DNA of 64,000 nt from JAAEPI01 sp965212145 (GCA_965212145.1 CBDBUY010000009.1:310001-374000); one strand, 5' to 3'; positions 16,337 through 26,121 are shown, counted from the stretch's first letter. The notes: generated by a model from the letters alone, not told the origin. Translations and numbers: made by a program.

Positions 16337-17902
16337 ATGAAAAGAAGAGAATTCATTGATTTTATGGGAAAGGGCGCCTTGATCGTTCCCACGCTACCAT
16401 CATTTCTTTCAGCCTGCAATGTCAAGCCTGAAAAACAAGTCGCGGCTTCAAAATTTCCATCCACCGAGGACGATTTGATCCTAGCGGATGGTCTTTCCTA
16501 TGATGTCTTGATAAAAGAAGGTGATGACCTGAATGATTCAATGAAATTCGGGACCGATAATGACTATTTGGCTTTCATTCCTGAATCTGAGACGGAGGGC
16601 TTGTTGTGGGTGAATCATGAAAATATTGATTCTATGCTCGCTTTTGGAAAAGCCCGAGAGGATTCGAGGCAGGAGAAATACATTTTGGAGGAAATGGAAA
16701 ACCTTGGGGGATCCATCCTTAGAATCAAGAAAGAAAATGGGAAATGGGTACCGGTCATCGGTGATCCTCGTAATAATCGGCTTACCGCCAAAACCGAGAT
16801 ACCGTTTGAATGGCCGGAGGCCGTTCAAGGTAGCAATGTGGGTATTGGAACCTTCGCGAACTGCGCCGGGGGAGTGACACCATGGGGCACAGTACTCACC
16901 TGCGAGGAAAATTATCAGGACTATTATGGGGAATACGATTATGAGACCGGAGAGAAATCTGCGGGATATCTGAAATGGTCGAATGTCTTTCCGGATCGGC
17001 CGCCTCAACATTATGGTTGGGTGGTGGAAGTTGACTTGAAAACGGGAAAGGCCAAAAAGCAAGTAGGTCTTGGGCGAATGGCTCATGAGTGCGCTACCGT
17101 TCAGGAATTGGAAGATGGGAGAGTAGTGGTCTATACTGGTGATGACAAGGTGGATTGCTGTTTGTATAAATTCATTTCTGATGAGCCTGGTCAGATATAC
17201 CCAGGGAAACTATATGCCGCTAATCTGGAATCCGGTAGCTGGGAACTGGTGGATATTTCCCGACCGGAGATTGCTGAAAAATGCAAGGATCAGACGGAAG
17301 TGATGATTAGGGCGAGGGAAATGGCCAAAGTAGTGGGAGGGACAGAGCTAGATCGACCTGAGGACATTGAAATTGATCCGCTTTCTGGAGATGTGTTCAT
17401 CACCTTGACGAACAACAAGCCGAAAGGAAACTATCATGGTTCATTCCTTCGTATCAAGGAAACTGGAGGTTATGACACGCTTGAGTTCGAACACGACACC
17501 TTCTTGACCGGAGGAGAGGAAGCCGGATTCTCATGCCCGGACAACATGGCCTTTGACAAAGCGGGTAATCTGTGGTTCTGCTCAGACATCTCTGGAAGTT
17601 CGATGAACAAAGAGCCTTACATCAGATTCGGTAACAATGGACTCTTTGTACTAATCCGAAACGGTGAGGATGCCGGGGAGCTTTTTCAGGTTGGAAGTGC
17701 ACCCAAAGATGCGGAGCTGACAGGCCCATGGTTTATGCCGGATGGTGAGACACTTATGATGAGCGTTCAACACCCAGGAAGCCAAGCCGAGAGTTTAGAT
17801 AACCTCACCTCGAACTGGCCTGATGGAGGTGATTCCATCCCGCGATCGGCGGTTGTGGCCATCAAAGGGGACTTAATAAAGAAACTTCAGACCGTAAGCT
17901 GA
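16337..17902 (+). CDS. PhoX-like alkaline phosphatase (DUF839)
   Basis: 521 residues. The start MKRREFIDFMGKGALIVPTL resembles a Tat signal, and SACN near residue 26 could be a lipobox. The body has the PhoX/DUF839 pattern: WVNHEN, FANCAGGVTPWGTVLTCEEN, VVYTGDD, RPEDIEIDP, and CPDNMAFDKAGNLWFCSD. These supply the calcium- and iron-binding residues in PhoX phosphatases. A role in phosphate release from organic phosphates is inferred. No pho-box-like site was recognised upstream. Confidence 0.85.
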   Translation: MKRREFIDFMGKGALIVPTLPSFLSACNVKPEKQVAASKFPSTEDDLILADGLSYDVLIKEGDDLNDSMKFGTDNDYLAFIPESETEGLLWVNHENIDSMLAFGKAREDSRQEKYILEEMENLGGSILRIKKENGKWVPVIGDPRNNRLTAKTEIPFEWPEAVQGSNVGIGTFANCAGGVTPWGTVLTCEENYQDYYGEYDYETGEKSAGYLKWSNVFPDRPPQHYGWVVEVDLKTGKAKKQVGLGRMAHECATVQELEDGRVVVYTGDDKVDCCLYKFISDEPGQIYPGKLYAANLESGSWELVDISRPEIAEKCKDQTEVMIRAREMAKVVGGTELDRPEDIEIDPLSGDVFITLTNNKPKGNYHGSFLRIKETGGYDTLEFEHDTFLTGGEEAGFSCPDNMAFDKAGNLWFCSDISGSSMNKEPYIRFGNNGLFVLIRNGEDAGELFQVGSAPKDAELTGPWFMPDGETLMMSVQHPGSQAESLDNLTSNWPDGGDSIPRSAVVAIKGDLIKKLQTVS

Positions 17903-17904
17903 TC

Positions 17905-18858
17905 TTAATTATCAACAACTTCGCCTGCCTCATGATTTCGAAGTTTGAGGTCTTTATTCTGTTTTGCTAGTTCCTCGATTTCCGCTTCGAGGGTTAGATT
18001 GTTTAAGTCTGGCTGCCCCCCATCTACCCAGGCAGTGAACCAAAAATCGGCAATGAGTTTGATGGCCGCCTTCATTCTTCTTTCTACCATACCGTTCAGT
18101 TTTTGGTGGTAGGCCTTTGAAAATTCAAAGCCATACGTTCGCAGGTTGGTATTGCCCCTTTGCTCAATGACGAATTTTCTTGACTCTCCATATTTTTCAG
18201 TAATCGATCTCTCAAAAGCGAATACACTGTCCAAAGCAGCATGCGACACGAAGACGGCCTTCCATATCTCTTTTTGTGGATTATCCAGGTATTCAGCCTT
18301 TCCGACAAAAAGTGAATAGTCTTCAGTAAAGAGCTCCGGCAGTCGACTTTCCCAGAAACCATGAATGCCGTACTGACCGGTCAGTTGGCCGTTGTAATTT
18401 TCTGTGGTGTGAAGGGGCACGTGCGCATCTGCAATGTAATGGCCCAAGTCGGCCGATAGTCTCAAAATTTGATTGGCGTCCTGATTTGTGAAGGCATTGG
18501 TAAGCCAATATTTGACTTGATAGACGTGCCATGGGACCGTGCCATATGCTTTCAAAGTGTCTTCACTGTATTTTTCCACCGCTTCGCTCCAATAAATCGG
18601 AATTTCATATTTCGCACTGTCACCATAAATATCCAGATCTATATAGTGACGTGGAGCTTCCTCCGGATTCACATATCGCCGCTGATCCGGGTTGATAGCT
18701 TTCTCCGTGATGTATTCGATATGTTCCTTATAAAAACCGATCATTTCTGGCGGCAGGGAGAAAACAGCCTGTCGATTGATCTTCTTGTGCGCATGAAATC
18801 CCCAGCCTGAAACCGCCCAGGCTATTAGGCACAATGAAATAGACAGGAAATGTTTCAT
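17905..18858 (-). CDS. Secreted zinc enzyme of the phospholipase C / S1-P1 nuclease fold
   Basis: 317 residues with a signal peptide ending before WGFHAHKKIN. In this superfamily the mature N-terminal Trp itself binds zinc. Further ligand motifs are PRHYIDLDIY, LGHYIADAHVPLH and GIHGFWESRLP. Whether it cuts nucleic acid or phospholipid is not decided by the sequence. Its stop lies 2 bases beyond the stop of the convergent PhoX gene, so both secreted phosphate-ester hydrolases sit tail to tail. Confidence 0.82.
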   Translation of the reverse strand: MKHFLSISLCLIAWAVSGWGFHAHKKINRQAVFSLPPEMIGFYKEHIEYITEKAINPDQRRYVNPEEAPRHYIDLDIYGDSAKYEIPIYWSEAVEKYSEDTLKAYGTVPWHVYQVKYWLTNAFTNQDANQILRLSADLGHYIADAHVPLHTTENYNGQLTGQYGIHGFWESRLPELFTEDYSLFVGKAEYLDNPQKEIWKAVFVSHAALDSVFAFERSITEKYGESRKFVIEQRGNTNLRTYGFEFSKAYHQKLNGMVERRMKAAIKLIADFWFTAWVDGGQPDLNNLTLEAEIEELAKQNKDLKLRNHEAGEVVDN

Positions 18859-18923
18859 CTATTTCAAGATAAAACAGTTTTAAAACATTCGTGCCAAACA
18901 TTTTATCATTTGAATAGAAATTC

Positions 18924-18931
18924 TATCTTTG
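18924..18931 (+). promoter_or_regulatory. -7 element of the rpsT promoter
   Basis: TATCTTTG matches TAnnTTTG exactly, 28 bases before the rpsT ATG. No good TTTG -33 box is seen at the normal distance. Confidence 0.55.
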
Positions 18932-18958
18932 CGTTTCTAAAATTGAAAAAGGCAAGAA

Positions 18959-19210
18959 ATGGCGAATCATAAGTCGGCTTTAAAGAGAATCAGATCTAGC
19001 GAGACTAAAAGGTTGAGAAACAAGTATCAACACAAGACTACTCGTACGTTTATCAAGAGGCTAAGAACCTCAACGGACAAGAGTGAGTCAGAAGAACTTT
19101 TAAAGCAAGTAAATAGCATGCTTGACAAGCTAGCTAAGAAAAACATTATTCATAAAAACAAAGCGGCTAACTTGAAGTCTAGCCTTACTAAGAAGGTTAC
19201 TTCTATGTAA
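18959..19210 (+). CDS. rpsT: 30S ribosomal protein S20
   Basis: 83 residues, basic and helical, starting MANHKSALKRIRSSETKRLRN and ending AANLKSSLTKKV. This is the standard S20 pattern and length. It binds 16S rRNA early in 30S assembly. It has its own -7 promoter element upstream and a strong terminator downstream. Confidence 0.97.
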   Translation: MANHKSALKRIRSSETKRLRNKYQHKTTRTFIKRLRTSTDKSESEELLKQVNSMLDKLAKKNIIHKNKAANLKSSLTKKVTSM

Positions 19211-19231
19211 TTAGAAGCTTAAACAATATTG

Positions 19232-19262
19232 AAATCCCGGCCATTTGGTCGGGATTTTTTGT
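19232..19262 (+). terminator. Intrinsic terminator of rpsT
   Basis: AATCCCGGCC, an ATTT loop and GGTCGGGATT are followed by a T run, 22 bases beyond the rpsT stop. Confidence 0.9.
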
Positions 19263-19296
19263 TTTTAATCGTCTTGAATCTTTATTTTCGGAGTTA

Positions 19297-19998
19297 ATGG
19301 ATTCGTATAACTCTGGAAAAGTTTCAATCAAGCAATGGGCAGAAGAAGATCGGCCTAGGGAAAAACTGCTTCTCAAGGGCCGTTCCGTGTTGACTGAAGC
19401 GGAGCTCATCGGTATACTGCTGGGATCAGGAAATTCATCACAAAGTGCCGTAGATCTCGCGAAGGACATTCTCCGATCCGTTGACAATAATCTCAATGCG
19501 CTCGCCAAACTCACAGTTAAAGACCTGATGAAATTCAAGGGTATTGGGGAGGCCAAGGCGATTACTATCGTTAGTGCGCTGGAACTTGGAAGGCGGAGAA
19601 AGTTGGAGGGCGCGTTGATCAGGCCGAAGATCAAGTCGTCACAAGATGCATACGACTTAGTCAATGGGGACTTTCAAGATTTGGATCATGAGGAGTTCTG
19701 GGTGATCCTATTGAAGCGCAACAACGAGGTGATCCGAAAAGTCAGAATCTCCTCTGGAGGCATTGCCGGAACCGTGGCTGATTCTAGACTGATTTTCAAG
19801 CAGGCTTTGGACGAGTTGGCTAGCTCGATTATTCTGGTTCATAACCATCCCTCTGGAAACCTGAAACCAAGTCAGGCAGACATTCAATTAACTAAAAGAA
19901 TGAAAGAAGCCGGTCAACTTCTTGAGATGGGCGTGCTGGATCATTTGATCGTAACTGATGCAGGATACTTCAGTTTCGCGGATGAAGGGATGATGTGA
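19297..19998 (+). CDS. radC: RadC/JAB-domain protein
   Basis: 233 residues. The N-terminal half holds helix-hairpin-helix elements (DLMKFKGIGEAKAITI). The C-terminal MPN/JAB domain carries the zinc motif HNHPSGNLKPSQAD, i.e. HxH-x7-S-x2-D. RadC has been tied to repair or recombination only loosely, and its activity is unsettled. TATTTTCG at 19283-19290 with TTTG at 19258-19261 is a plausible promoter overlapping the rpsT terminator. Confidence 0.9.
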   Translation: MDSYNSGKVSIKQWAEEDRPREKLLLKGRSVLTEAELIGILLGSGNSSQSAVDLAKDILRSVDNNLNALAKLTVKDLMKFKGIGEAKAITIVSALELGRRRKLEGALIRPKIKSSQDAYDLVNGDFQDLDHEEFWVILLKRNNEVIRKVRISSGGIAGTVADSRLIFKQALDELASSIILVHNHPSGNLKPSQADIQLTKRMKEAGQLLEMGVLDHLIVTDAGYFSFADEGMM

Positions 19999-20202
19999 TC
20001 ATTTGCTGGCTCAGTCTCTATTTTGGGGTAGGATTCTCATATTGGGAAATTTACACGCCAAATCTAGCCGTTCAGGCCTCTGGTGGCTGTTTTATGACTT
20101 TGGTACACTTTTTCCATTAGATGTGGCAACACTAGCTCAGGGATAAATGTGTAGTAGATAAGAGGAGGAGCGGTGATGTTCAACCTTAAAACACTAACAA
20201 TT

Positions 20203-21102
20203 ATGGATTTTAGTATATCAAACGCATTTAATATAGTCATCGAGAAACTTGAAACATGGCTCGAATCACTCACGGCAATGCTCCCCAATATGGTGGTCGC
20301 CTTGCTGATTCTTATAGTATTTTTCTTTCTGGCCAGAATAACTCGAAATCTCACCCAAAAAGGTCTAAATAAATTTTCAGATCGAAAGGCTCTTAATTCA
20401 CTTATCACAACGACACTACATGTTTTAATCATTGGAGCTGGTGTGATGATTGCCTTGAGCATTCTGCAATTAGACAAAGCGGTCAGCTCGTTATTGGCCG
20501 GTGCTGGTATTATTGGTCTGGCTCTTGGTTTTGCTTTTCAGGACATAGCAGCAAATTATATGTCGGGAATCCTGATGGCCATTAGAAAACCAATCGTGGT
20601 TGGTGATATCATTGAGACAAACGGGTATATGGGAGTTGTTGAAAAAATCAGCTTGAGAGTAACGACGATTCGAACCTTTCAGGGCTTACACGTGATCATA
20701 CCGAACAAGGAGGTGTTTCAAAATCCAGTAACCAATTACACCAAGACCAACGTAAGAAGAATAGATCTTGAATGTGGTGTTTCATACGGTGATGATCTGG
20801 AGAAAGTAAAGGAGATTGCCGAAAGCGCGATTGAAAAGCAGGATTTTTATATTAAAGATGAGGGAGTAAATCTCTTTTTCACTTCATTCGGTGACAGTTC
20901 AATCAATTTTTCACTTAGGTTTTGGATAGAATATCCCGATCAACCCGGATTCATGAAATCAAGAAGTGAGGCCATCATGGCACTTAAAAGAGCCTTTGAT
21001 GAAAACGACATTGCTATTCCTTATCCAATTCGCACGCTTGATTTTGGAATCAAAGGTGGAGAGAAGCTTTCAGATATGAATGTCATGTCCAAAAGTGCTT
21101 AA
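20203..21102 (+). CDS. Small-conductance mechanosensitive channel (MscS family)
   Basis: 299 residues. Three hydrophobic segments occupy about 20-110. The third is the pore-lining helix ending in GLALGFAFQDIAANYMSGI, the MscS signature. The beta domain follows (VGDIIETNGYMGVVEKISLR and IPNKEVFQNPVTNYT), then the alpha/beta C-terminal domain. It releases solutes on hypo-osmotic shock. The ATG at 20203 starts the family-like amphipathic N-terminus. An ATG ten codons upstream is possible. Confidence 0.92.
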   Translation: MDFSISNAFNIVIEKLETWLESLTAMLPNMVVALLILIVFFFLARITRNLTQKGLNKFSDRKALNSLITTTLHVLIIGAGVMIALSILQLDKAVSSLLAGAGIIGLALGFAFQDIAANYMSGILMAIRKPIVVGDIIETNGYMGVVEKISLRVTTIRTFQGLHVIIPNKEVFQNPVTNYTKTNVRRIDLECGVSYGDDLEKVKEIAESAIEKQDFYIKDEGVNLFFTSFGDSSINFSLRFWIEYPDQPGFMKSRSEAIMALKRAFDENDIAIPYPIRTLDFGIKGGEKLSDMNVMSKSA

Positions 21103-21126
21103 TCAGTCACTGAACTGAAGAAATTA

Positions 21127-21156
21127 AACCCCGATGCATTGCATCGGGGTTTTTTG
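21127..21156. terminator. Bidirectional terminator between mscS and the lysine-dehydrogenase-like gene
   Basis: AACCCCGATGCA/TGCATCGGGGTT is a perfect stem, flanked by A residues on one side and a T6 run on the other. It can end transcripts from both converging genes. Confidence 0.9.
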
Positions 21157-21163
21157 ATTTATG

Positions 21164-22285
21164 TTAACTGATCTTCAATTTCACTCCTCTTTTTTCGAGG
21201 TAGTTGAGAATGTAATCAAAGCACCCTTCCTCACGTCCTACGAGCTCTGGAGGAAAAACACCCTTTTGATCGAATAGTCCATCCAGGAACATATTTGCGG
21301 CAGCCGTGCATGTATATCCGGTGGTACGCGACATAGAGGCCGTTTGTGATTGCTTTTCGTACTCATCGTGTAGGTGGTAACTCACTTTTTTCTTTTGTCC
21401 CTGATCATCAGTTCCCTCTACTGTCACCCTCATCACCGTTATCTCCTCTTCATCTGCACCTAGTTTCCATTCACTAAAAAGAATTTTGGACGTAAATTCA
21501 AGAGGAGACATTTCAGAACCTTCCATTTTTTCTTCTTCAAAGAAACCACTTTCCTTTAGCACTCGGATATACTCCACATGACCTGGGTACCTGAGCGTTT
21601 TTTCTTTCATATTAGGTATATGAGGCATGGTCTGAATAATGGATCGCAAACCATCGGAATTAAAGGATTCCAGCGTTCCCACTCCCTCGAATTCTACGTG
21701 TTCTACATCGGTTAGTGCGTCCCGAATGATTTCCTTTCCATTCTCAACATATCTCGCTGGCCGAGTGTATTCTTCGATTACATCGATAGGTGAGAAGGGT
21801 GCTTTGTAGCAGAAGGGCCATTTTTTGATTTTTGGCAGTCCCCCGACCAAGCATTCAAAATCCGTCAGCTTAAGCTTCTTATCCCAATAACCAAGGATCA
21901 GATTGTCAAGGCCAGGAGCCACGCCACAGTCAACAATAGCGGTGACGCTATTTTCCTTAGCCAATGCATCCAAAGTGAGACAGTCTTCTGGAAAAAAGGA
22001 AATGTCCACAACGTTTTTTCCAGACTCTATTATTGTCTTTAATGTCGAGTAACCCAGAAAACCTGGAACTGCGCATATCACCAAGTCAAAGTTTGTGATG
22101 GCATTTTGGAGCGCCGTTTTGTTGGTCACGTCGAGTTGGTACGTCTGCAGGTCAGGGCATTTAGTTTTCGAATCCGACAGTGATTGATCACTAAAATCAC
22201 AGAGTGTTACAGTGTGGTTCTGAGCTAAGTCTATGGCCATGGCCCTACCGACCATTCCCGCTCCAAGCACTACAATTTTTGACAT
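21164..22285 (-). CDS. Saccharopine dehydrogenase family protein (lysine 6-dehydrogenase-like)
   Basis: 373 residues. The Rossmann fold opens with VVLGAGMVGRAMAIDLA, followed by VISFFPEDC and VDCGVAPGLDNLI motifs. A large insert domain with RYPGHVEY and the C-terminal SRTTGYTCTAAANMFL helix come next. The plan matches saccharopine dehydrogenase/lysine 6-dehydrogenase enzymes, which oxidise lysine or its adducts with NAD(P). The exact substrate is open. It is monocistronic between two terminators. Confidence 0.83.
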   Translation of the reverse strand: MSKIVVLGAGMVGRAMAIDLAQNHTVTLCDFSDQSLSDSKTKCPDLQTYQLDVTNKTALQNAITNFDLVICAVPGFLGYSTLKTIIESGKNVVDISFFPEDCLTLDALAKENSVTAIVDCGVAPGLDNLILGYWDKKLKLTDFECLVGGLPKIKKWPFCYKAPFSPIDVIEEYTRPARYVENGKEIIRDALTDVEHVEFEGVGTLESFNSDGLRSIIQTMPHIPNMKEKTLRYPGHVEYIRVLKESGFFEEEKMEGSEMSPLEFTSKILFSEWKLGADEEEITVMRVTVEGTDDQGQKKKVSYHLHDEYEKQSQTASMSRTTGYTCTAAANMFLDGLFDQKGVFPPELVGREEGCFDYILNYLEKRGVKLKIS

Positions 22286-22341
22286 TTTTTATTTGTGGGT
22301 TGAATGAAGCGTGAAATTAATACTTTGAGTCTCTTGGACAT

Positions 22342-22370
22342 AAAAAAAACCGAGCCAACCGGCCCGGTCT
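22342..22370 (-). terminator. Terminator of the first WG-repeat gene
   Basis: On the minus strand ACCGGGCC, GGTT and GGCTCGGT are followed by a long T run, just beyond the WG gene stop at 22389. Confidence 0.8.
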
Positions 22371-22388
22371 TTTACTGCCCACTAATTT

Positions 22389-23501
22389 TTATTTTAACCA
22401 TGTCACCTGACCTTTAGTACTCAAAATTCCGGTCTGGCTGTTTTGAGAAATCATGATTTCGTCTTTTTCTATATCGATGGTGTCGAATTTGAAACCTGTG
22501 ATGTTGGTGAGCATTCCATTTTCAGATTTATACAAGGCCATTTTTCCGTTCTGATTTTGTATTTTAAGAAAGGCCGATTTTGGTTTAATAGATCGAATCA
22601 GAGAAAATATAGGTCGAAGCAAGATTTTGCCATCAAAACCGGATAGACCCATCTCACCGGGCTTGCCGAATATTACTAAACCTTCGGCACTGGTGGCATC
22701 CACGAATCGATAGTCGAAAGGTAGAATTTCATTTCCTCGCGAATCAACCAAACCCATCATATCCTCCGCATTGATTAGCGCATAAAAATCATGAGCGGCT
22801 TCTTTGGCTTCTTTTCCCGTTTTGATATCCAGAATGACGGGGTTTTCTTCCCTCTTGAAGAACGCGAAATCACCTTCTACACCAAGGTATTGGTCATAGA
22901 TAAATCCAGAGAAATTCCGATTATCAGCAAACGACCACCCGAATTTTCCATCTTTTTGAAGCACAGCGAATCGACTGCCTGATTCAGATTTCAGGATTCT
23001 CAGCCAATCGAACATGAATCGAATCTTAACTTCATCGTTGACGTTGACCGCTCCCCATTTTCCATTTTTGATAACCGCAAACCAATCGTCCTCATGGAAG
23101 TGCGCTGTGGAGTTGGTGATCTCGAATTCATGGAGAGGGAGTTCCACCTCGTACTCGTGGGTCATTTGTATACCATAGGCATTGATCAGTGACCATTTTT
23201 TTCCGTTTCTAACGAGGATTAATTCGGGTGCATTGTCGCAGTTTAAAACTTCATCATACACTGGCTTCACCATCCAGAGACCATTTTTATCTATGATGCC
23301 CCATTTGTCCCCATCTTTTACCGGGGCATGTCCATTTATGAAACCGAATGCATCATCGTATTTATGATCTATTACCACGGATCCTGATTGATCACAAAAA
23401 CCATAGCGCCCGTTTTCGTTACTGCATGGAGATAATTCTTGGGCAATGGCAGAGGCTTGAATTGAGACAAAAAGGGCCAAAATTAGAACAGTGAATTTCA
23501 T
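22389..23501 (-). CDS. Secreted WG-repeat protein, copy 1
   Basis: 370 residues with a signal peptide ending IQASAIAQ. The mature part is a chain of about 10 WG-type repeats. The first units read GFCDQSGSVVI, KWGIIDKNG and KWSLINAYG, and later ones include KWGAVNVND. WG repeats build beta-rich solenoid-like folds, often at the cell surface or periplasm. The function is unknown. It is the last of three tandem paralogues on the minus strand, with its own terminator. The third and fourth repeats have diverged (FGWSF), so the copies are not recent. Confidence 0.8.
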   Translation of the reverse strand: MKFTVLILALFVSIQASAIAQELSPCSNENGRYGFCDQSGSVVIDHKYDDAFGFINGHAPVKDGDKWGIIDKNGLWMVKPVYDEVLNCDNAPELILVRNGKKWSLINAYGIQMTHEYEVELPLHEFEITNSTAHFHEDDWFAVIKNGKWGAVNVNDEVKIRFMFDWLRILKSESGSRFAVLQKDGKFGWSFADNRNFSGFIYDQYLGVEGDFAFFKREENPVILDIKTGKEAKEAAHDFYALINAEDMMGLVDSRGNEILPFDYRFVDATSAEGLVIFGKPGEMGLSGFDGKILLRPIFSLIRSIKPKSAFLKIQNQNGKMALYKSENGMLTNITGFKFDTIDIEKDEIMISQNSQTGILSTKGQVTWLK

Positions 23502-23595
23502 CGCTGGTTGAATAAGGTTTCCAGCTCAAAATTGCTCATGAAGTCTGTAATGAATTAGAGGAAATTCACCGGAATGTTAATAAGAAAATTACCTA

Positions 23596-24747
23596 TCAAC
23601 GCCATGTTTCGGTTCCATCTAGGGTGACTGTACCGTGACGGTCGTGAATTCCTACTTGAATTTCAGAGCCATTATACTTGGCAAAAGTGTATTTGAATGG
23701 TGTGATCCGATTCACTATTTCACCATCAATCAGGAAAATGGCAATTAGACCTTCTTGGTTTCGAACAGCAACTGCAGGAGGAAATGTGCCTAGTTCGTTA
23801 ATATCTCTATAAACAGGAGGAAGAAGGACGTTGCGTTGTAAATCGCTCAATCCAAGCTGACCATAACTCCCGAAAACAGCATGATTGTCAACCTTATTGA
23901 GATTTATAATTTGATGCTCAAAAGGCACAACAATTTGCCCCCAAGCATTCACCAGGCCCACCGAGTCTTTTTCATTGATTAACGTATAATAATCACGGTC
24001 CCCTTTTGGGTACCGTTCTCCGGTAATGCTATTAAGAATCACGGTGTTTTTGGCTGCCTTGAAGAAAAGTAACTGGGCATACTCCCCAAGGAATGCGTCA
24101 AAATCAAATCCGGTTGCGGCTTTGGCATCTAGCCTTTGCCATGCGTATTTGCCTTTTTTCTTTAAAATGATTGAGACCGGTTTTTCTTTTCCGTTCACAA
24201 CCTCCCGGATCACTCTGACAAATTCATACTCGAAAGGAATTTTGATTTCATCATTAATATCCACCACTCCCCACTTACCCTTCTTTATAACTGAAAACCA
24301 AGTATCCTCTGTAAATCGGGCATGAAAACCTTCGAGCTCAAACTCGTACCAAGGGGAAGCTACTTCATAGCCCCGTGTATACTTTATCCCGTACTCATTG
24401 CAGAAGTACCATTTGTTGTCTTCTTTCACCAAGATGTGATCTATGACATTTTCGCAATTGAAGACCTCCTGATAGGTTGGCTCTACTATCCAGTGACCTG
24501 AGGTATTTATAATTCCCCATCTGTCCTCTACTAAAACTGCGGCATGTCCATCGATGAATGGCAAGCCGTCATAAAACTTCTGCTCTATGACCACATTTCC
24601 ACTTTGATCACAGTATCCAGTCAGACCATCCTCACTTACACACCTTTCAAGTTCTTGAGCACCCGCATTCAAGAATTGAATAATATATAAGATAAAAGCT
24701 AACATGCTGGTTTTCACGGTACTCGACCTTTTATGATCTTCGTGCAA
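23596..24747 (-). CDS. Secreted WG-repeat protein, copy 2
   Basis: 383 residues. A hydrophobic stretch (MLAFILYIIQFLNAGAQ) acts as signal peptide after a short basic leader. An internal ATG 14 codons in would give a normal signal. Repeats follow the same order as in its two neighbours: GYCDQSGNVVI, RWGIINTSG, KWGVVDIND, GLVNAWGQIVVPFEH and SDLQRNVLLPPVY. Conserved paired positions across the three genes show gene duplication. The gap to copy 1 is 94 bases and to copy 3 is 80 bases. Confidence 0.78.
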   Translation of the reverse strand: MHEDHKRSSTVKTSMLAFILYIIQFLNAGAQELERCVSEDGLTGYCDQSGNVVIEQKFYDGLPFIDGHAAVLVEDRWGIINTSGHWIVEPTYQEVFNCENVIDHILVKEDNKWYFCNEYGIKYTRGYEVASPWYEFELEGFHARFTEDTWFSVIKKGKWGVVDINDEIKIPFEYEFVRVIREVVNGKEKPVSIILKKKGKYAWQRLDAKAATGFDFDAFLGEYAQLLFFKAAKNTVILNSITGERYPKGDRDYYTLINEKDSVGLVNAWGQIVVPFEHQIINLNKVDNHAVFGSYGQLGLSDLQRNVLLPPVYRDINELGTFPPAVAVRNQEGLIAIFLIDGEIVNRITPFKYTFAKYNGSEIQVGIHDRHGTVTLDGTETWR

Positions 24748-24769
24748 AATTATGTTTACAGATAAAACT

Positions 24770-24804
24770 AAAAAAGAAAAGAACCCTTCATGAAAAGGGT
24801 TCTC
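24770..24804 (-). terminator. Terminator of WG-repeat copy 3
   Basis: AGAACCCTT/AAGGGTTCT with a short loop, followed on the minus strand by TTTCTTTTTT. It lies between copies 3 and 2, so they are probably separate transcripts. Confidence 0.8.
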
Positions 24805-24827
24805 ATCTAATCAAACTGCTAACTTCT

Positions 24828-25985
24828 TTAATCTCGCCACGTTTCAGTTCCATCGAGTGATAGGTATCCATGTCTATTTGGCGTTCCGATGTATATGGAT
24901 TCTCCATCCTTACGAGCGAATTGATACTTGAACTCAGTAACCTTATTTGCTCGATTGGCATCTACAGCCATTACGGCTACTTTGTTCTCAGTGTTTCTTA
25001 CAGCAAGAATCATCGGATTCACCTCTATTGATTTGATCTCTTTGTATTCAGGAAGGAGAATAACATTCCCCCATAAGTCCGACAATCCCACTTTATTGTG
25101 ATGCCCAAAAACCACGTGATTCGGAATCTGATCCATGTCTACAATGTCATATTTGAAAGGAACTACAACCTGATTTCGCTCTGCGCTTACCAGTCCATAC
25201 TTATTTTCATCATTCTTGAGACGAAAGAACTGCTTTCCTTCTAAAATCAATTTTTGGCCGGATGAAGCGTCTAGTACAATGAGGTCTCTCCCTTTTTCGA
25301 AAAACAATTGGTTTTCATTCATGCCAAGAAAATGATCAAAGTAAAATCCTGACCCTGCTTTTCCATCTGCTCGTTTCCAGGCAAACTTGTCCTTTTCCTT
25401 CACTACTACTCCTACAGTTTCTTGGACCCCGTTGACTTTTTGAAGTATGACCTTCAGCCAGTCGTAATCAAAGTCAATTTTTTCATTTCCAAGTATATCT
25501 ATGGCACCCCATTTCCTCCCTTTCTTTACAGCCACCCACTCATTGGTTGTAATTTCAGAAACAGCACCATTAAGAAGAAAATCATAACGTGGTTCCTTTA
25601 CTTCGTATGCAGAGGTGATCTCTTGCCCATTTGCTTCAATGAACTGCCATTTCCCATCCGATGAAGCAAGGAATGTGTTTTCTAGATTTATACATTCGAT
25701 GACTTCCTCGAATCTAGGCGCCAAGACTTGCTCTCCTCTGGAATTAATAATCCCCCACTTATCCTCAATCAGGACGGGAGCATGGCCGTTGACAAATTCA
25801 AGGGCGTCATAGTAGACTTGAGGAATCACCACGTCACCATTTGAATTGCAAAATCCGAATAAACCTGTTTCTCCTCGGCATACCTCTAATTGGTTGGCAT
25901 GACTTGTTATGCCTCCGGCGATTAATATGATTGATAAGAATATTTTCATGGCTACACTGGTTATGGTATTATAAATCCACTTCAA
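24828..25985 (-). CDS. Secreted WG-repeat protein, copy 3
   Basis: 385 residues. The signal peptide is probably from the internal Met (MKIFLSIILIAGGITSHA), about 11 codons in from the first ATG at 25985. Repeats are GFCNSNGDVVI, KWGIINSRG, KWGAIDILG, KYGLVSAERNQVVVPFKY and SDLWGNVILLPEY. It has the same architecture as the two genes downstream, and the C-terminus (DGTETWRD) matches copy 2 (DGTETWR). No enzyme domain is present. Confidence 0.78.
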   Translation of the reverse strand: MKWIYNTITSVAMKIFLSIILIAGGITSHANQLEVCRGETGLFGFCNSNGDVVIPQVYYDALEFVNGHAPVLIEDKWGIINSRGEQVLAPRFEEVIECINLENTFLASSDGKWQFIEANGQEITSAYEVKEPRYDFLLNGAVSEITTNEWVAVKKGRKWGAIDILGNEKIDFDYDWLKVILQKVNGVQETVGVVVKEKDKFAWKRADGKAGSGFYFDHFLGMNENQLFFEKGRDLIVLDASSGQKLILEGKQFFRLKNDENKYGLVSAERNQVVVPFKYDIVDMDQIPNHVVFGHHNKVGLSDLWGNVILLPEYKEIKSIEVNPMILAVRNTENKVAVMAVDANRANKVTEFKYQFARKDGESIYIGTPNRHGYLSLDGTETWRD

Positions 25986-26121
25986 AGGTGTTTATGAATT
26001 CGACCAGATATAATTGGAGTTTTTGACCGTTTTGGATTAAGAATTTTGCTTAGTGGGATTTTAGCGTTTTAGTAATCCTTCCTTTTTGTATCAATGGTCT
26101 AGGTATATAGGTGGGTTCTTC

